DNA from: Roseovarius sp.
GTDB taxonomy: Bacteria > Pseudomonadota > Alphaproteobacteria > Rhodobacterales > Rhodobacteraceae
Length of the DNA: 55,225 nt
Direction of reading: 5' to 3'
Assembly (NCBI GenBank): GCA_002720475.1
Contig: PBIL01000001.1
Coordinates: 83,289 to 138,513 of the forward strand
The first letter of the stretch is position 1. Each line of letters opens with the position of its first letter. Shown here in pieces: positions 25,165 through 33,884 of the stretch. The position numbers and the translations under genes are program-made. The notes beneath the pieces were generated by a model. It was not told the origin of the DNA. It searched no databases and was given only the letters and a program-made list of their open reading frames with translations.

Positions 25165-25643
25165 AGCACCGCCCCCATGTAATGCGGTCCCCCGGGGCGC
25201 GCCAGATGTTCCCATTGGGTCAGCCACAGGTCGGCATGTTTCCCGACTTCCTGTCCGGATTTCGAGAGTTCCTCTGCATTGGCCATGCTGTCGATCCAGA
25301 TCGTCCGGGTTCCGAAGAGCTTGCCGAAGCGCAGGGCGAAATAGCCCGGCGCGGCCCCCGTGGTGATGATCACGTCCGGGCGATGCCGCAGGACGGCGAG
25401 AAAGACCTCGGCAAGCTGGCGCAGAAGACGCCGCTTCTCGGAGAGATTGGCATCGGTGACCGAGATGAAGTCCGGGGGGGGATTGCCTTCGGCCCGGGCC
25501 GTGCTTGCCACGATATCGGCAAGGCCCGGCTCGGTGCTCAGATAGATGACGGGCAAGCCCTGCCAGGCCTTGCGCAATCGCATCAGCTGGACCCAATGCC
25601 CCCCCGCAGAGGCCACGACCATGAGCTTTGGCGGAGAAGACAT
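25161..25643 (-). CDS. pssD: PssD/Alg14-like glycosyltransferase membrane/acceptor subunit
   Basis: The 160-residue protein has the Alg14 pattern: KLMVVASAGGHWVQLMRL near the N-terminus (glycine-rich acceptor loop), then RPDVIITTGAAPGYFALRFG and RTIWIDSMANAEELSKSG. AAAGGAG precedes the ATG. It overlaps pssE by four bases, so the two halves are translationally coupled. Confidence 0.88.
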   Translation of the reverse strand: MSSPPKLMVVASAGGHWVQLMRLRKAWQGLPVIYLSTEPGLADIVASTARAEGNPPPDFISVTDANLSEKRRLLRQLAEVFLAVLRHRPDVIITTGAAPGYFALRFGKLFGTRTIWIDSMANAEELSKSGQEVGKHADLWLTQWEHLARPGGPHYMGAVL

Positions 25644-25719
25644 GTTGCGCTCCTTTTGCCGGAAAGGATCGGGATGAAGAATGCCTAAAGTGCGCCCCGA
25701 CGGTATTTGAAAGGCATGG

Positions 25720-26913
25720 TCATGGCAATCTTGCCCGGGGCTTTTCCGGCCTCAAGGCCAGCTGTTCCATCAGATCGCCAAGTGCGGCCTCGTATCGGGC
25801 GAGTTTTTCGAGCCCCGTTGCCAGCGCCGCCTTCTGGGTCCGGGCCAGGTCCGCGCGACGCCCGTAGGCATCGAATATCCGCGCCAGGATCTCCTCGGCG
25901 CTCAGGCTGGTGCAATCGACGGTCTCGTCATATCCCAGCGATCCGAAGAGGCCGGCGAACTTGCGGCTGTAGGCCATGGGCACCACCGGCACGCCCGAGG
26001 AGAAGGCCGCGATGCAGGCATGCATGCGCGCGCCCATGAAGAAATCCAGGCCCGCGATATAGCTCTTGGCCTCCGAGGGAGAGGTGAAGGCCGGGGCGAC
26101 GGTGACGGAGGGAAACTCCTCTCGCAGGGCAAGGCTCGCGGCATGGTCATCCTCGACGCCGCCGCCGGCCCAGGAGATCACATGCGGCACGAGATGGATC
26201 TCGCATCCGTCGGGATGATCGGTGAAGCGGCGCAGGAGATCGCGGATGAGCTGCGGATAATCCATCCTGAGCCCGAACATGTTGTTGCGGGTATAACCGC
26301 CGCTCATCAGAAGGCCCGAGACATTGATCCCGACCCTCACGGCCCCGCCTTCGGGGCGTTCGGAAGGCGGATCATAAGGCAGGCGCAATGCCACGTCGGA
26401 GGCCTCGATGATCTCGCCCGTGATCCCCATCTCGCGCAGGCAGGCGGTCGAGAGACTGTCGCGCGTGGTGATGATGGCGCAACGCCGGATGGTCTGACGG
26501 GCAAGACGGGTCGACAGCCCGTGCCTGAACGGTCCGAAGGTCTGCGGCGCGAGCACGAGAGGCCGACGCGCCAGATGCGTGAGATATTTCATCAGCAGCA
26601 TCTGCGCGAGGCGGCGCGGCCCGTAGATATCGGCGAAACTGTCGCCGCCGCCGATATCGATCACCAGATCGGCGGCCCGGACGGCGCGGAAGAAATCGCG
26701 CGGCTTGCGCAGGGGCCGGGTGGGCCGGATCGTGATGTCCTCGCCGGTCACGTAAGGCGGGCGTTCGGCGATGCTGTCGATCACCGTGATGGCGAGGGAG
26801 AGGCCGCGCGCCCCGGCGATCCGGCGCAGGATCGCCACCTCCGACACGCTCAGCGCCCCGACCCCCAGGTTGTCATTGCTGGCGGAATGGAAGATCAGGG
26901 CAATCTTGAGCAT
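25720..26913 (-). CDS. Polysaccharide pyruvyl transferase family protein
   Basis: The 397-residue protein shows the family fold: DNLGVGALSVSEVAILRR at the N-terminus, DLVIDIGGGDSFADIYGP, LVLAPQTFGPF, and the C-terminal FFMGARMHACIAAFSSGVPV, where the (S/A)RxH motif lies in the donor site. AGGATG gives a ribosome binding site for the ATG at 26913. Such enzymes move pyruvate from PEP to a sugar as a ketal, giving an acidic polymer. The neighbouring FrhB-like gene is a frequent companion of this family. Confidence 0.85.
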   Translation of the reverse strand: MLKIALIFHSASNDNLGVGALSVSEVAILRRIAGARGLSLAITVIDSIAERPPYVTGEDITIRPTRPLRKPRDFFRAVRAADLVIDIGGGDSFADIYGPRRLAQMLLMKYLTHLARRPLVLAPQTFGPFRHGLSTRLARQTIRRCAIITTRDSLSTACLREMGITGEIIEASDVALRLPYDPPSERPEGGAVRVGINVSGLLMSGGYTRNNMFGLRMDYPQLIRDLLRRFTDHPDGCEIHLVPHVISWAGGGVEDDHAASLALREEFPSVTVAPAFTSPSEAKSYIAGLDFFMGARMHACIAAFSSGVPVVPMAYSRKFAGLFGSLGYDETVDCTSLSAEEILARIFDAYGRRADLARTQKAALATGLEKLARYEAALGDLMEQLALRPEKPRARLP

Positions 26914-27007
26914 CGGGCATCCTGAAAGGATCGGAAAATGACGGTTCCAGCGCCGGTTAGCACAGTCCCGTGACGGTGATAAGGCGGGGGCGGGTATTCC
27001 TGGTGGC

Positions 27008-28282
27008 CTATTTCCGGCGAAACAGTCTGCCTCGGGCAACCCGGCGCAGGGTTCCGAGGAAGTTCTTCAGATTCCGCAGAACAGGGTTCTGCCGCGCCGC
27101 AGCCCGAAGATGCAGCCCGGCATAGCGCGGTACAGGCTGACCGGCGAGGCGCAGCGCCAGAAGCCGCGCCAGAAGGGCGCGGCGGCGCTCGCGCTGGCCG
27201 GGCTGGATCGCGGCCAGCCCGCCCACGTCGAAAGGCGCGACCCTGATCCGGCCCGCTGCGACAGCGTCTTGCAGAATCCGTTCCCCGAGTTCCGTGCGGC
27301 TCACGATCAGGCTGACGCCATCGGCCTCGTCAAAGACCGGATAGCCCTGGGCATCGCTTTCCCAGGCATCGGCGCAGACCAGGTCAGCGGCCTTGCCGGT
27401 GCCATCGGCACAGATCTTGCAGCGGTGCTGGACATGGTTCGAGAGGATCCCGCCCCAGCTGTCGTGATAGCTCATCGAGCGTTCGCTGCCATCGGTGAGG
27501 GTTGCGGTGGCCCGTCCCGGCCAGCCCTGTCCGCGATAGCGAAACCGCGCGACCTTTTCCGGCTCGGCCCCAAGGGCACGCAGGACCGCGCGCCCACCGG
27601 TCTCGGAAGGCACGCCCGCGCAGAAGAAGGAGAGCAGCACCGGGAAGGCGGCCGCGATCTCGGGACACTCTTCGGTGAGGGCCCTGAGTGCCACCACGTC
27701 GCAGGGCTTGCCGACGAAGGCATGGCGCCGCCCGGTCTCCACGAGCGCCATCAGCTGCGCAAGCGGGGCCGAGGGGGCATAGCGCGACCCGGCCGCGGCG
27801 AGGATATCCGCACGGGTGCGGCTGATCACCGTGCGGTTGGCGATCGGGTTCTCCGGATCGGCGGCGATCTGCACCACGGCCTCGACCTCGCCGCTCTCGA
27901 GCAGGTGCAGAAGCAGCCCCGAGAGCGCCCCGCCCGACGCCCCGGCAAAGCGCAACCCGGGATCGGTCGCCCAGCCGGTGCGCATCTCCAGATACGGCCC
28001 CCAGAGCACGTGATCGGGCCGTCCATGTGCCTCGACCTTCTGCCCGAGCGCGGGACAGAAACGGCTCAGGGCCGCCTCCTCGGCGGCACCCAGAGGCGCA
28101 TGCTGCCGGGGCCGCAGGAATCCGGGCGGGGCCATCTCCATCGTGATCCTGTCGGGAAACATGCCCCCGCAGGCCCCGCAACCGGCACAGAGATCGCCCC
28201 GGGCGATGCGGCGCAGGTTATTGCTGGGTGGAGATGCGGTCACGATGACTTCTGTCCTGTTGGCAAGGGGCTCGGAAACCAT
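27008..28282 (-). CDS. FrhB-like (F420 hydrogenase/dehydrogenase beta-subunit type) Fe-S protein
   Basis: The 424-residue protein has an N-terminal ferredoxin-like motif GDLCAGCGACGGMFP, then WGPYLEMRTGWATDP and the FAGASGGALSGLLLHLL segment. FVGKPCDVVALRAL and a C-terminal CKICADGTGKAADLVCADAW follow, all in the order seen in FrhB/FdhB family proteins. These use FAD/F420 and Fe-S clusters for redox. In polysaccharide loci such proteins occur with pyruvyl transferases but their reaction is not established. It lies one base after the upstream glycosyltransferase stop (TGAGATG), so the genes form one operon. Confidence 0.8.
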   Translation of the reverse strand: MVSEPLANRTEVIVTASPPSNNLRRIARGDLCAGCGACGGMFPDRITMEMAPPGFLRPRQHAPLGAAEEAALSRFCPALGQKVEAHGRPDHVLWGPYLEMRTGWATDPGLRFAGASGGALSGLLLHLLESGEVEAVVQIAADPENPIANRTVISRTRADILAAAGSRYAPSAPLAQLMALVETGRRHAFVGKPCDVVALRALTEECPEIAAAFPVLLSFFCAGVPSETGGRAVLRALGAEPEKVARFRYRGQGWPGRATATLTDGSERSMSYHDSWGGILSNHVQHRCKICADGTGKAADLVCADAWESDAQGYPVFDEADGVSLIVSRTELGERILQDAVAAGRIRVAPFDVGGLAAIQPGQRERRRALLARLLALRLAGQPVPRYAGLHLRAAARQNPVLRNLKNFLGTLRRVARGRLFRRK

Positions 28283-28283
28283 C

Positions 28284-29228
28284 TCACCATTCCGCCCTGC
28301 GCCGCCAGACTGCTTGCCATCCCAAGGCGGATTCACGATATTGCCGCCCGATCGTCGGCAGGCGGGACACAAATGACAGAGCCACATAACGCGATAGAGG
28401 CCAGAGCGTCGGAAAAAGCAGACCGAGCCCCCGCGCATGAGGTGCAAATTGCCTTTTTATCAACTCTGCCTTCGCGCGTAGCAAGCGCACCAGCTTGTCG
28501 GCTCGGATCTTCTCCGATGCGCCACCATGATGAATGATCGTTGCATAAGGCGTTATAGCCGGTCGCAAACCGATCTTGGCTGCGCGCAGGCACAGATCGG
28601 CCTCTTCGCCATACATCGCAAAAACCGGATCAAAACCGCACAGGTCATCCCGTATCTTGCGGGAAATCAGGAAGAAGCATCCAGAAACGCTATCCGCTTC
28701 GCGAACATCATCGCGTTGCCGACAGCCATAATTTTCTACATCAGAAAATGGCGAACTTGGGAAAATCACAGCCAATCCGGATGCTCGACAGAAGAGTGAC
28801 CATGGCGTCTGACGATGCCGGCATGATGCCGGGTTCAACCGTCCATCCGCATAGAGCGTTCGCCCGCCCCAGATCCCAGCCTCGGGCCGTTGGCGGCTGA
28901 AGGCCATGAGTTCATCCAGCGCTCCGTCCAGCACCACAGTATCGGGGTTGAGAAGCAGGAGCCATGGCGCGCGGCAATGGGGCAGGGCGACATGATGCGC
29001 AGGGCCGGGCCCGTGATTGACGTTTTCTGCGATCGGCGTCGCCTCCGGAAACTCCCGACGGATCGCCTCTGCCGATCCATCGGTGGAGGCGTTGTCCACC
29101 ACGATCACTTCAAAATTTCCATGAGTCTGTGAATACACCGAAGACAGGCAGGCCAGGGTCATGTCGCGGGTGTTGTAGCTGACGATGATGATGGAAAATT
29201 CTGGTGAGGCCGATGGTTCATTTGACAT
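28284..29228 (-). CDS. Family 2 glycosyltransferase (rhamnosyltransferase-like)
   Basis: The 314-residue enzyme reads FSIIIVSYNTRDMTLACLSS, VIVVDNASTDGSAE, WLLLLNPDTVVLDGAL (metal-binding region), WGGRTLYADG, SGCFFLISRKI and MYGEEADLCLRAAKIG. This is the rhamnosyltransferase-type GT2 pattern. It is the first gene of a minus-strand operon with the FrhB-like, pyruvyl-transferase and pssDE genes. Its 3' third is less G+C-rich than neighbouring genes. Confidence 0.88.
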   Translation of the reverse strand: MSNEPSASPEFSIIIVSYNTRDMTLACLSSVYSQTHGNFEVIVVDNASTDGSAEAIRREFPEATPIAENVNHGPGPAHHVALPHCRAPWLLLLNPDTVVLDGALDELMAFSRQRPEAGIWGGRTLYADGRLNPASCRHRQTPWSLFCRASGLAVIFPSSPFSDVENYGCRQRDDVREADSVSGCFFLISRKIRDDLCGFDPVFAMYGEEADLCLRAAKIGLRPAITPYATIIHHGGASEKIRADKLVRLLRAKAELIKRQFAPHARGLGLLFPTLWPLSRYVALSFVSRLPTIGRQYRESALGWQAVWRRRAEW

Positions 29229-29424
29229 GACGCATCCCGGAAAGATCACATGTTTTTGTGCTGGATTGCTCTTATCACCCGGATGTTCCGGCCCTCAACC
29301 AGCTTGTTCGTCCGGAGCCAGCCCCAGTTTGCTTCGTTCTCGATATGACGCAATGACGGCGCATTGCGTTGACCGGGTTTCGGGCTTAACGTCCGCGGGG
29401 AATTCAGCAGTCATGGTCGGGCAT

Positions 29425-29961
29425 ATGGAGGCCAAACCTGAAATCATGGGACAGCGCCTCCGGCTTCGTCTGGTGACACCGGAGGATGCCCCATTCATCC
29501 ACGGCCTGCGCACCGATCCGGCCTACAACCGCCACCTGTCGCCCGTGACCGGCACGGTGGAGGATCAGCGCGTCTGGATCCTGGCCTACAAGGCACGCGA
29601 GGCGGCGGGAGAGGAATACTATTACATCATCGAGCGTCTCGATGGCGTGCCCTGCGGGGTCGTGCGGCTCTACGGGATCACGGAGGACAGCTTCACCTGG
29701 GGCAGCTGGATCCTGAACGCCGACAAGCCGCCCAAGGCGGCGCTGGAAAGTGCGGCGTTATCCTTCGTGATCGGGTTCGAGATGTTGGGCCTCAGACGGG
29801 CTGATATCGATGTCCGCAAGGATAACGCCAAGGCCATCCGTTTTTACCGACGTTTCGGCATGGTTGAAACCGGTTCCGATCCTGAAAATCTGTATTTCGA
29901 GCTCACGCGTTCACGGTTCCTTGCCTTGCGCCCGACGCTGTATGACAACCTGGAGGTCTGA
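29425..29961 (+). CDS. GNAT-family N-acyltransferase (amino-sugar pathway)
   Basis: The 178-residue protein has the GNAT layout: RLRLVTPEDAPFIHGLRTDP, a central beta sheet around VPCGVVRLYGI and the acetyl-CoA region with GLRRADIDVRKDNAKAIRFYRRFGM. ATG codons at 29413, 29425 and 29446 are all possible starts. It lies 11 bp before fdtA, so it probably N-acylates the 3-amino sugar made by FdtA/FdtB. Classical fdt loci use a left-handed beta-helix acetyltransferase (FdtC) instead. Confidence 0.8.
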   Translation: MEAKPEIMGQRLRLRLVTPEDAPFIHGLRTDPAYNRHLSPVTGTVEDQRVWILAYKAREAAGEEYYYIIERLDGVPCGVVRLYGITEDSFTWGSWILNADKPPKAALESAALSFVIGFEMLGLRRADIDVRKDNAKAIRFYRRFGMVETGSDPENLYFELTRSRFLALRPTLYDNLEV

Positions 29962-29972
29962 AAGATTTCATA

Positions 29973-30410
29973 ATGGATTCATCAAGCAAGATGCCCGGTG
30001 GCAGTGCACGGCTGATCGACCTTCCGGTGGTGTCCGACCCGCGGGGCGACCTGACCTTTGTCGAGGGACGCAACCATGTGCCCTTTGATATCGCGCGGGT
30101 CTACTACCTCTACAATGTCCCGGTGGATGCCGAACGTGGCGGTCATGCGCACAAGGTCTTGCAGCAGGTCGTGTTCGCCCTGTCGGGCAGTTTTCGGCTC
30201 ACGATCGACGATGGCCTCGAAAAATCCGAGTTCTGGCTGAGAAACCCCCGTCAGGGAGTATTGATCGACAGGCTCATCTGGCGCGAGATGGACGCCTTCA
30301 GTCAAGGGGCCGTGTGCATGGTGTTGGCGTCACATCCATATGACGAGGCAGATTACATTAGAGACTACGAAGTGTTTCGGGCGGCCGTACAAGATACGAC
30401 AAACTCATGA
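29973..30410 (+). CDS. fdtA: dTDP-4-keto-6-deoxyhexose 3,4-ketoisomerase (FdtA/WxcM-like)
   Basis: The 145-residue cupin reads [49 protein letters not shown] and [20 protein letters not shown], the FdtA/QdtA/WxcM pattern with paired histidines in GGHAHK. It moves the keto group from C4 to C3 of dTDP-4-keto-6-deoxyglucose, giving the substrate for the next gene. The product (Fuc3N or Qui3N type) cannot be told from sequence. The ATG overlaps no gene; the best ribosome binding site (GGAGG) is rather far, 17 bases away. Confidence 0.88.
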   Translation: MDSSSKMPGGSARLIDLPVVSDPRGDLTFVEGRNHVPFDIARVYYLYNVPVDAERGGHAHKVLQQVVFALSGSFRLTIDDGLEKSEFWLRNPRQGVLIDRLIWREMDAFSQGAVCMVLASHPYDEADYIRDYEVFRAAVQDTTNS

Positions 30411-31510
30411 TCCCCTTCCTCGATCTCCGCGCCGCCTATCTCGAACTCAAGCCGCGGATTGACGCCGCCGTGGCCCGGGTGCTCGACAGTGGCTGGTACA
30501 TCCTCGGCCCCGAGGTCGAGGCGTTCGAGGCGGAATGGGCGGCCTATTGCGAGGCGGCTCATGCGGTTGGCGTGGCCAACGGGCTCGATGCGCTGACGCT
30601 GGCGCTCCGGGCCTTGGATATCGGCCCCGGGGATGAGGTGATCGTGCCCTCCAATACCTATATCGCCACCTGGCTCGCTGTCTCGGGCGTCGGGGCCACG
30701 CCGGTGCCGGTAGAGCCCGATCCCGCGACCCACAATATCGACCCGACACGCATCGAGGCTGCCGTCACATCGCGCACGCGCGCGTTGCTGCCCGTGCATC
30801 TCTATGGTCAGCCCGCCGACCTGGACCCGATCCTCGACATTGCCCGACGCCACAACCTGCGCGTGGTCGAGGATGCGGCGCAGGCACATGGCGCGCGCTA
30901 CAAGGGCAAACGGATCGGGGCGCATGGCGATATCGTCTGCTGGAGCTTCTACCCGGGCAAGAACCTGGGCGCGCTCGGTGATGCGGGGGCGATCACAACA
31001 AATGACGCGGCCCTGGCGGAACGTGTGGCCCTCCTGCGCAACTACGGCTCGCGGCAGAAATACGTGAATGAAGAGCCGGGGGTGAATTCCCGCCTCGATC
31101 CGCTGCAGGCGGCGGTGCTGCGTGTGAAGCTAGACGTGCTGGACGCCTGGACCGGGCGGCGCCGCGCGGTGGCCGCCGCCTATGCCGGGGGGTTGGCGGA
31201 TGCCGGCCTGATCCTGCCGCATGTCCCCGACTGGGCGGAGCCCGTCTGGCATCTCTACGTGGTGCGCAGCCCCGCGCGCGATGCGCTGCAGGCCCGGCTG
31301 AGTGAGGCCGGGGTGGGCACGCTCATCCATTACCCGATCCCGCCGCACTGCCAGGCGGCCTATGCCGAAATGGGTCTGGCCCCCGAGGCGCTGCCGCTGG
31401 CACGGCGCCTGGCGGGCGAGGTGCTGAGCCTGCCGATCGGGCCGCATCTGGAGAAAAGAGCGACTGATATGGTGATCCAATGTTTTTATAAAGATTGTGA
31501 CGGTGAATGA
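30407..31510 (+). CDS. fdtB: DegT/DnrJ-family sugar 3-aminotransferase (FdtB-like)
   Basis: The 367-residue PLP enzyme reads [67 protein letters not shown] and the PLP-lysine motif [17 protein letters not shown]. FdtB-type enzymes transaminate the 3-keto sugar. The start overlaps the fdtA stop (ATGA) and the stop overlaps the next start. The last 15-20 codons (after about 31455) switch to A+T-rich, rare-codon sequence like the next gene, suggesting a recombination point. Confidence 0.92.
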   Translation: MIPFLDLRAAYLELKPRIDAAVARVLDSGWYILGPEVEAFEAEWAAYCEAAHAVGVANGLDALTLALRALDIGPGDEVIVPSNTYIATWLAVSGVGATPVPVEPDPATHNIDPTRIEAAVTSRTRALLPVHLYGQPADLDPILDIARRHNLRVVEDAAQAHGARYKGKRIGAHGDIVCWSFYPGKNLGALGDAGAITTNDAALAERVALLRNYGSRQKYVNEEPGVNSRLDPLQAAVLRVKLDVLDAWTGRRRAVAAAYAGGLADAGLILPHVPDWAEPVWHLYVVRSPARDALQARLSEAGVGTLIHYPIPPHCQAAYAEMGLAPEALPLARRLAGEVLSLPIGPHLEKRATDMVIQCFYKDCDGE

Positions 31511-32388
31511 GAATTCTTGGTATTCGCACTAATTTAATTCTCACGCGCGTACTAAGGCGTTTTAGGCAACATCGATTCAATTATTTTGACGATGCCGAGT
31601 TTCTAAGATATGCGGCGGGCAAGAGCTATGCCTTCCATCAGAAAATCCACTATGTTGAAACACTTGCCCTTCGGGATTCACATGCAGATTATGGATTCTA
31701 CCCCACTACATTTCCAAAATCTTTCAACCTCGGACTAACCAGTGGTGATCTTTACACTGCTTTTCAAATTTACAGAATTCATCAGAAGGATCTGGTTAAT
31801 CTGAAGGGGATCATTCTTTATTTTGGAGTTTTTTCTCCTGGGTTTTCCCTAATCAAAACTAGAGAAAGATATCGCGCAGTTGCTTACAATTTCTATTTTC
31901 AAGTCCCCTACCAAGACTTAAACTTCATAAACAAGGCAGTAGAGAGAAAAATTATTCGAAAATGCAGGAAATTTCCCCCCCATGAATTTAACGAAGGTGA
32001 ATTTGGATACAGGAAGAAAACCTTTTTTCTATCTAATGTTGATGCGGGGAAGCGCGCAGCTGCGCATCTTAGAGAGAACCGCCGAAAGCCTAGCCAGATT
32101 ATCTGGCTTGAGCGCCTTTCAAAACTTGCTGAAAGTAATGGCCACCGATTATATGTTGTTATTCCTCCTGCAAGACGTGACTATCGCAAGCGCCTCCCCC
32201 CGAAAAAACAACTTTTCAAGGATCTCTATTTGAGTAAACTTGATAACGGCAATATTATTGATTGTTTCGAATGCAACCTAACCGAAGATGACGGGATGGG
32301 TGATGTAGACCATCTAAATGAAAAGGGCGCGATATTACTTACTGAATACTTGAATCGGGCTATTTCAGATATTGAAAGAAATGCTTGA
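31507..32388 (+). CDS. SGNH-hydrolase-like protein, A+T-rich (possibly acyltransferase)
   Basis: This 293-residue protein is not firmly recognised. It has an N-terminal [19 protein letters not shown], which could be the first (Gly/Ser-Gly) block of an SGNH fold, a strand [11 protein letters not shown], and a C-terminal [17 protein letters not shown]. The Asp-x-x-His-Leu-Asn-x-x-Gly pattern is the usual last catalytic block of SGNH enzymes. No membrane helix is clear. Its A/T-ending codons differ strongly from neighbours, so it was probably acquired separately. It overlaps fdtB and wzx, so it is in the operon; O-acylation of the sugar is a guess. Confidence 0.6.
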   Translation: MRILGIRTNLILTRVLRRFRQHRFNYFDDAEFLRYAAGKSYAFHQKIHYVETLALRDSHADYGFYPTTFPKSFNLGLTSGDLYTAFQIYRIHQKDLVNLKGIILYFGVFSPGFSLIKTRERYRAVAYNFYFQVPYQDLNFINKAVERKIIRKCRKFPPHEFNEGEFGYRKKTFFLSNVDAGKRAAAHLRENRRKPSQIIWLERLSKLAESNGHRLYVVIPPARRDYRKRLPPKKQLFKDLYLSKLDNGNIIDCFECNLTEDDGMGDVDHLNEKGAILLTEYLNRAISDIERNA

Positions 32389-33884
32389 TGTCAGCCCGCG
32401 GCCTTCTGAAATCCATGGCGATCATCGGCAGCGCACAGGCGGTGCGGATCGTGATCAGCATTGTTCAAGCCAAGGTGGTGGCGATCCTGCTGGGCCCGGC
32501 GGGGACTGGATTTCTGAGCGTACTTAACAATTTGCGCGAGATGGGGTCGATGGCCGCGGGGCTGGGGCTGGGCAGCAGCGGCATCCGCGAGATCGCGGCT
32601 GCCCGGGGCGAGGAGGCGGCGCTGTCACGCGTGCGCCGGGTACTTCTTGGTGGACTTGTGCTGCAAGGCATCATCGCCATGGGTCTGATCTGGCTGGCGC
32701 GCGCGCCGTTGTCGCGCTGGCTTCTGGACAGCACCGATCACGCGACCGAGGTGGGGCTTGTCGGCGTCGCCGTCTTCCTGTTTCTGGTGGCGGGATCGCA
32801 AATGGCGCTCTTGCAGGGGCTGCGGCGGATCGGCGACCTGGGACGCGTGACGGTCTACAGCACCGCCCTGGGCAGCGCGGGCGGGCTGGCGGCGGTCTGG
32901 GCCTACGGGCAGGCGGGGCTGATCTGGCTGATCCTGCTGCCGCCCCTGGCCAGCATCGGGATCGCCTGGCGCTATACAAGCCGCCTGCCCAAACCCACGG
33001 CCGCGCCGATGACCCCACGCCAGATCTGGCTTGCCTGGCGGCCGATGGTCAAGCTGGGGGTGGTGTTCACGCTGGGGGCGCTGGCCACCACCGCCACGCT
33101 CTTGCTGGTGCGCGCCCGCATCACCCAGGATCTGGGGCTGGAGGCCGCGGGGCAGTTCGCCGCCGCCTGGAGCGTGACGATGATCTATGTCGGGTTCCTG
33201 TTGCAGGCGATGGGGGCCGATTATTTCCCGCGCCTGACCGAGGTGATCAGGGATCGCGAGGCGGCCAATGCGCTGATGAACGACCAGATGCAACTGGCGC
33301 TGGCGCTTGGCGGGCCGCTTCTTCTGGTGATGATCGGCTGCGCGCCCTGGCTGATCCGGCTGCTCTATTCGGCCGAGTTCGATCAGGCCGCCACGCTTCT
33401 GCAATGGCAGACGGTGGGCAATGTGTTCAAGCTGGCTTCCTGGTCGCTGGCCTTCGCCATCGTGGCCTCGGCGCGCTCGGGAATTTTCCTGATCACGCAA
33501 TTGCTGTTCAATGTGCTGTTCCTGCCGATGATCTGGTTCGGCCTGCCCGTGCTGGGGCTTGAAGTGACGGGCATCGCGTTTCTGCTGGCCTATTTGATCC
33601 TATTTATCGTGATCGTCATCCTTGTGCGCCGCCTGCACGGGTTCCGCTGGCAGGGGCTGTCGCTGCGGCTGGTCGGAACCCATGCCGCGCTGGCGCTGGC
33701 GCTGCTGGCATTGTCGCTGGCGCTGCCCCTTGCCGGTGCCGTGACCTCGGTCATGCTGGGGATGGGAACGGCCTTTGTCGGCGGACACGTGGTGATTGCC
33801 AAGATCGGGCCCCATGGACGCCTTGTTTCAAAGGTAGCGCGCATCTATGAATGGCTTGGCTGGCCGATCAGGGATGTCAGATGA
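32388..33884 (+). CDS. wzx: Wzx-type lipid-linked oligosaccharide flippase
   Basis: The 498-residue protein has about twelve or more hydrophobic helices without a large soluble domain, and an N-terminal SMAIIGSAQAVRIVISIVQ with VVAILLGPAGTGFLSVLNNL as in WzxE-like PST-family flippases. It would move the completed lipid-linked repeat unit to the periplasmic face for Wzy. Start ATG 32388 overlaps the previous stop (TGATG), and its stop overlaps the next glycosyltransferase start (ATGA). Confidence 0.9.
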   Translation: MSARGLLKSMAIIGSAQAVRIVISIVQAKVVAILLGPAGTGFLSVLNNLREMGSMAAGLGLGSSGIREIAAARGEEAALSRVRRVLLGGLVLQGIIAMGLIWLARAPLSRWLLDSTDHATEVGLVGVAVFLFLVAGSQMALLQGLRRIGDLGRVTVYSTALGSAGGLAAVWAYGQAGLIWLILLPPLASIGIAWRYTSRLPKPTAAPMTPRQIWLAWRPMVKLGVVFTLGALATTATLLLVRARITQDLGLEAAGQFAAAWSVTMIYVGFLLQAMGADYFPRLTEVIRDREAANALMNDQMQLALALGGPLLLVMIGCAPWLIRLLYSAEFDQAATLLQWQTVGNVFKLASWSLAFAIVASARSGIFLITQLLFNVLFLPMIWFGLPVLGLEVTGIAFLLAYLILFIVIVILVRRLHGFRWQGLSLRLVGTHAALALALLALSLALPLAGAVTSVMLGMGTAFVGGHVVIAKIGPHGRLVSKVARIYEWLGWPIRDVR

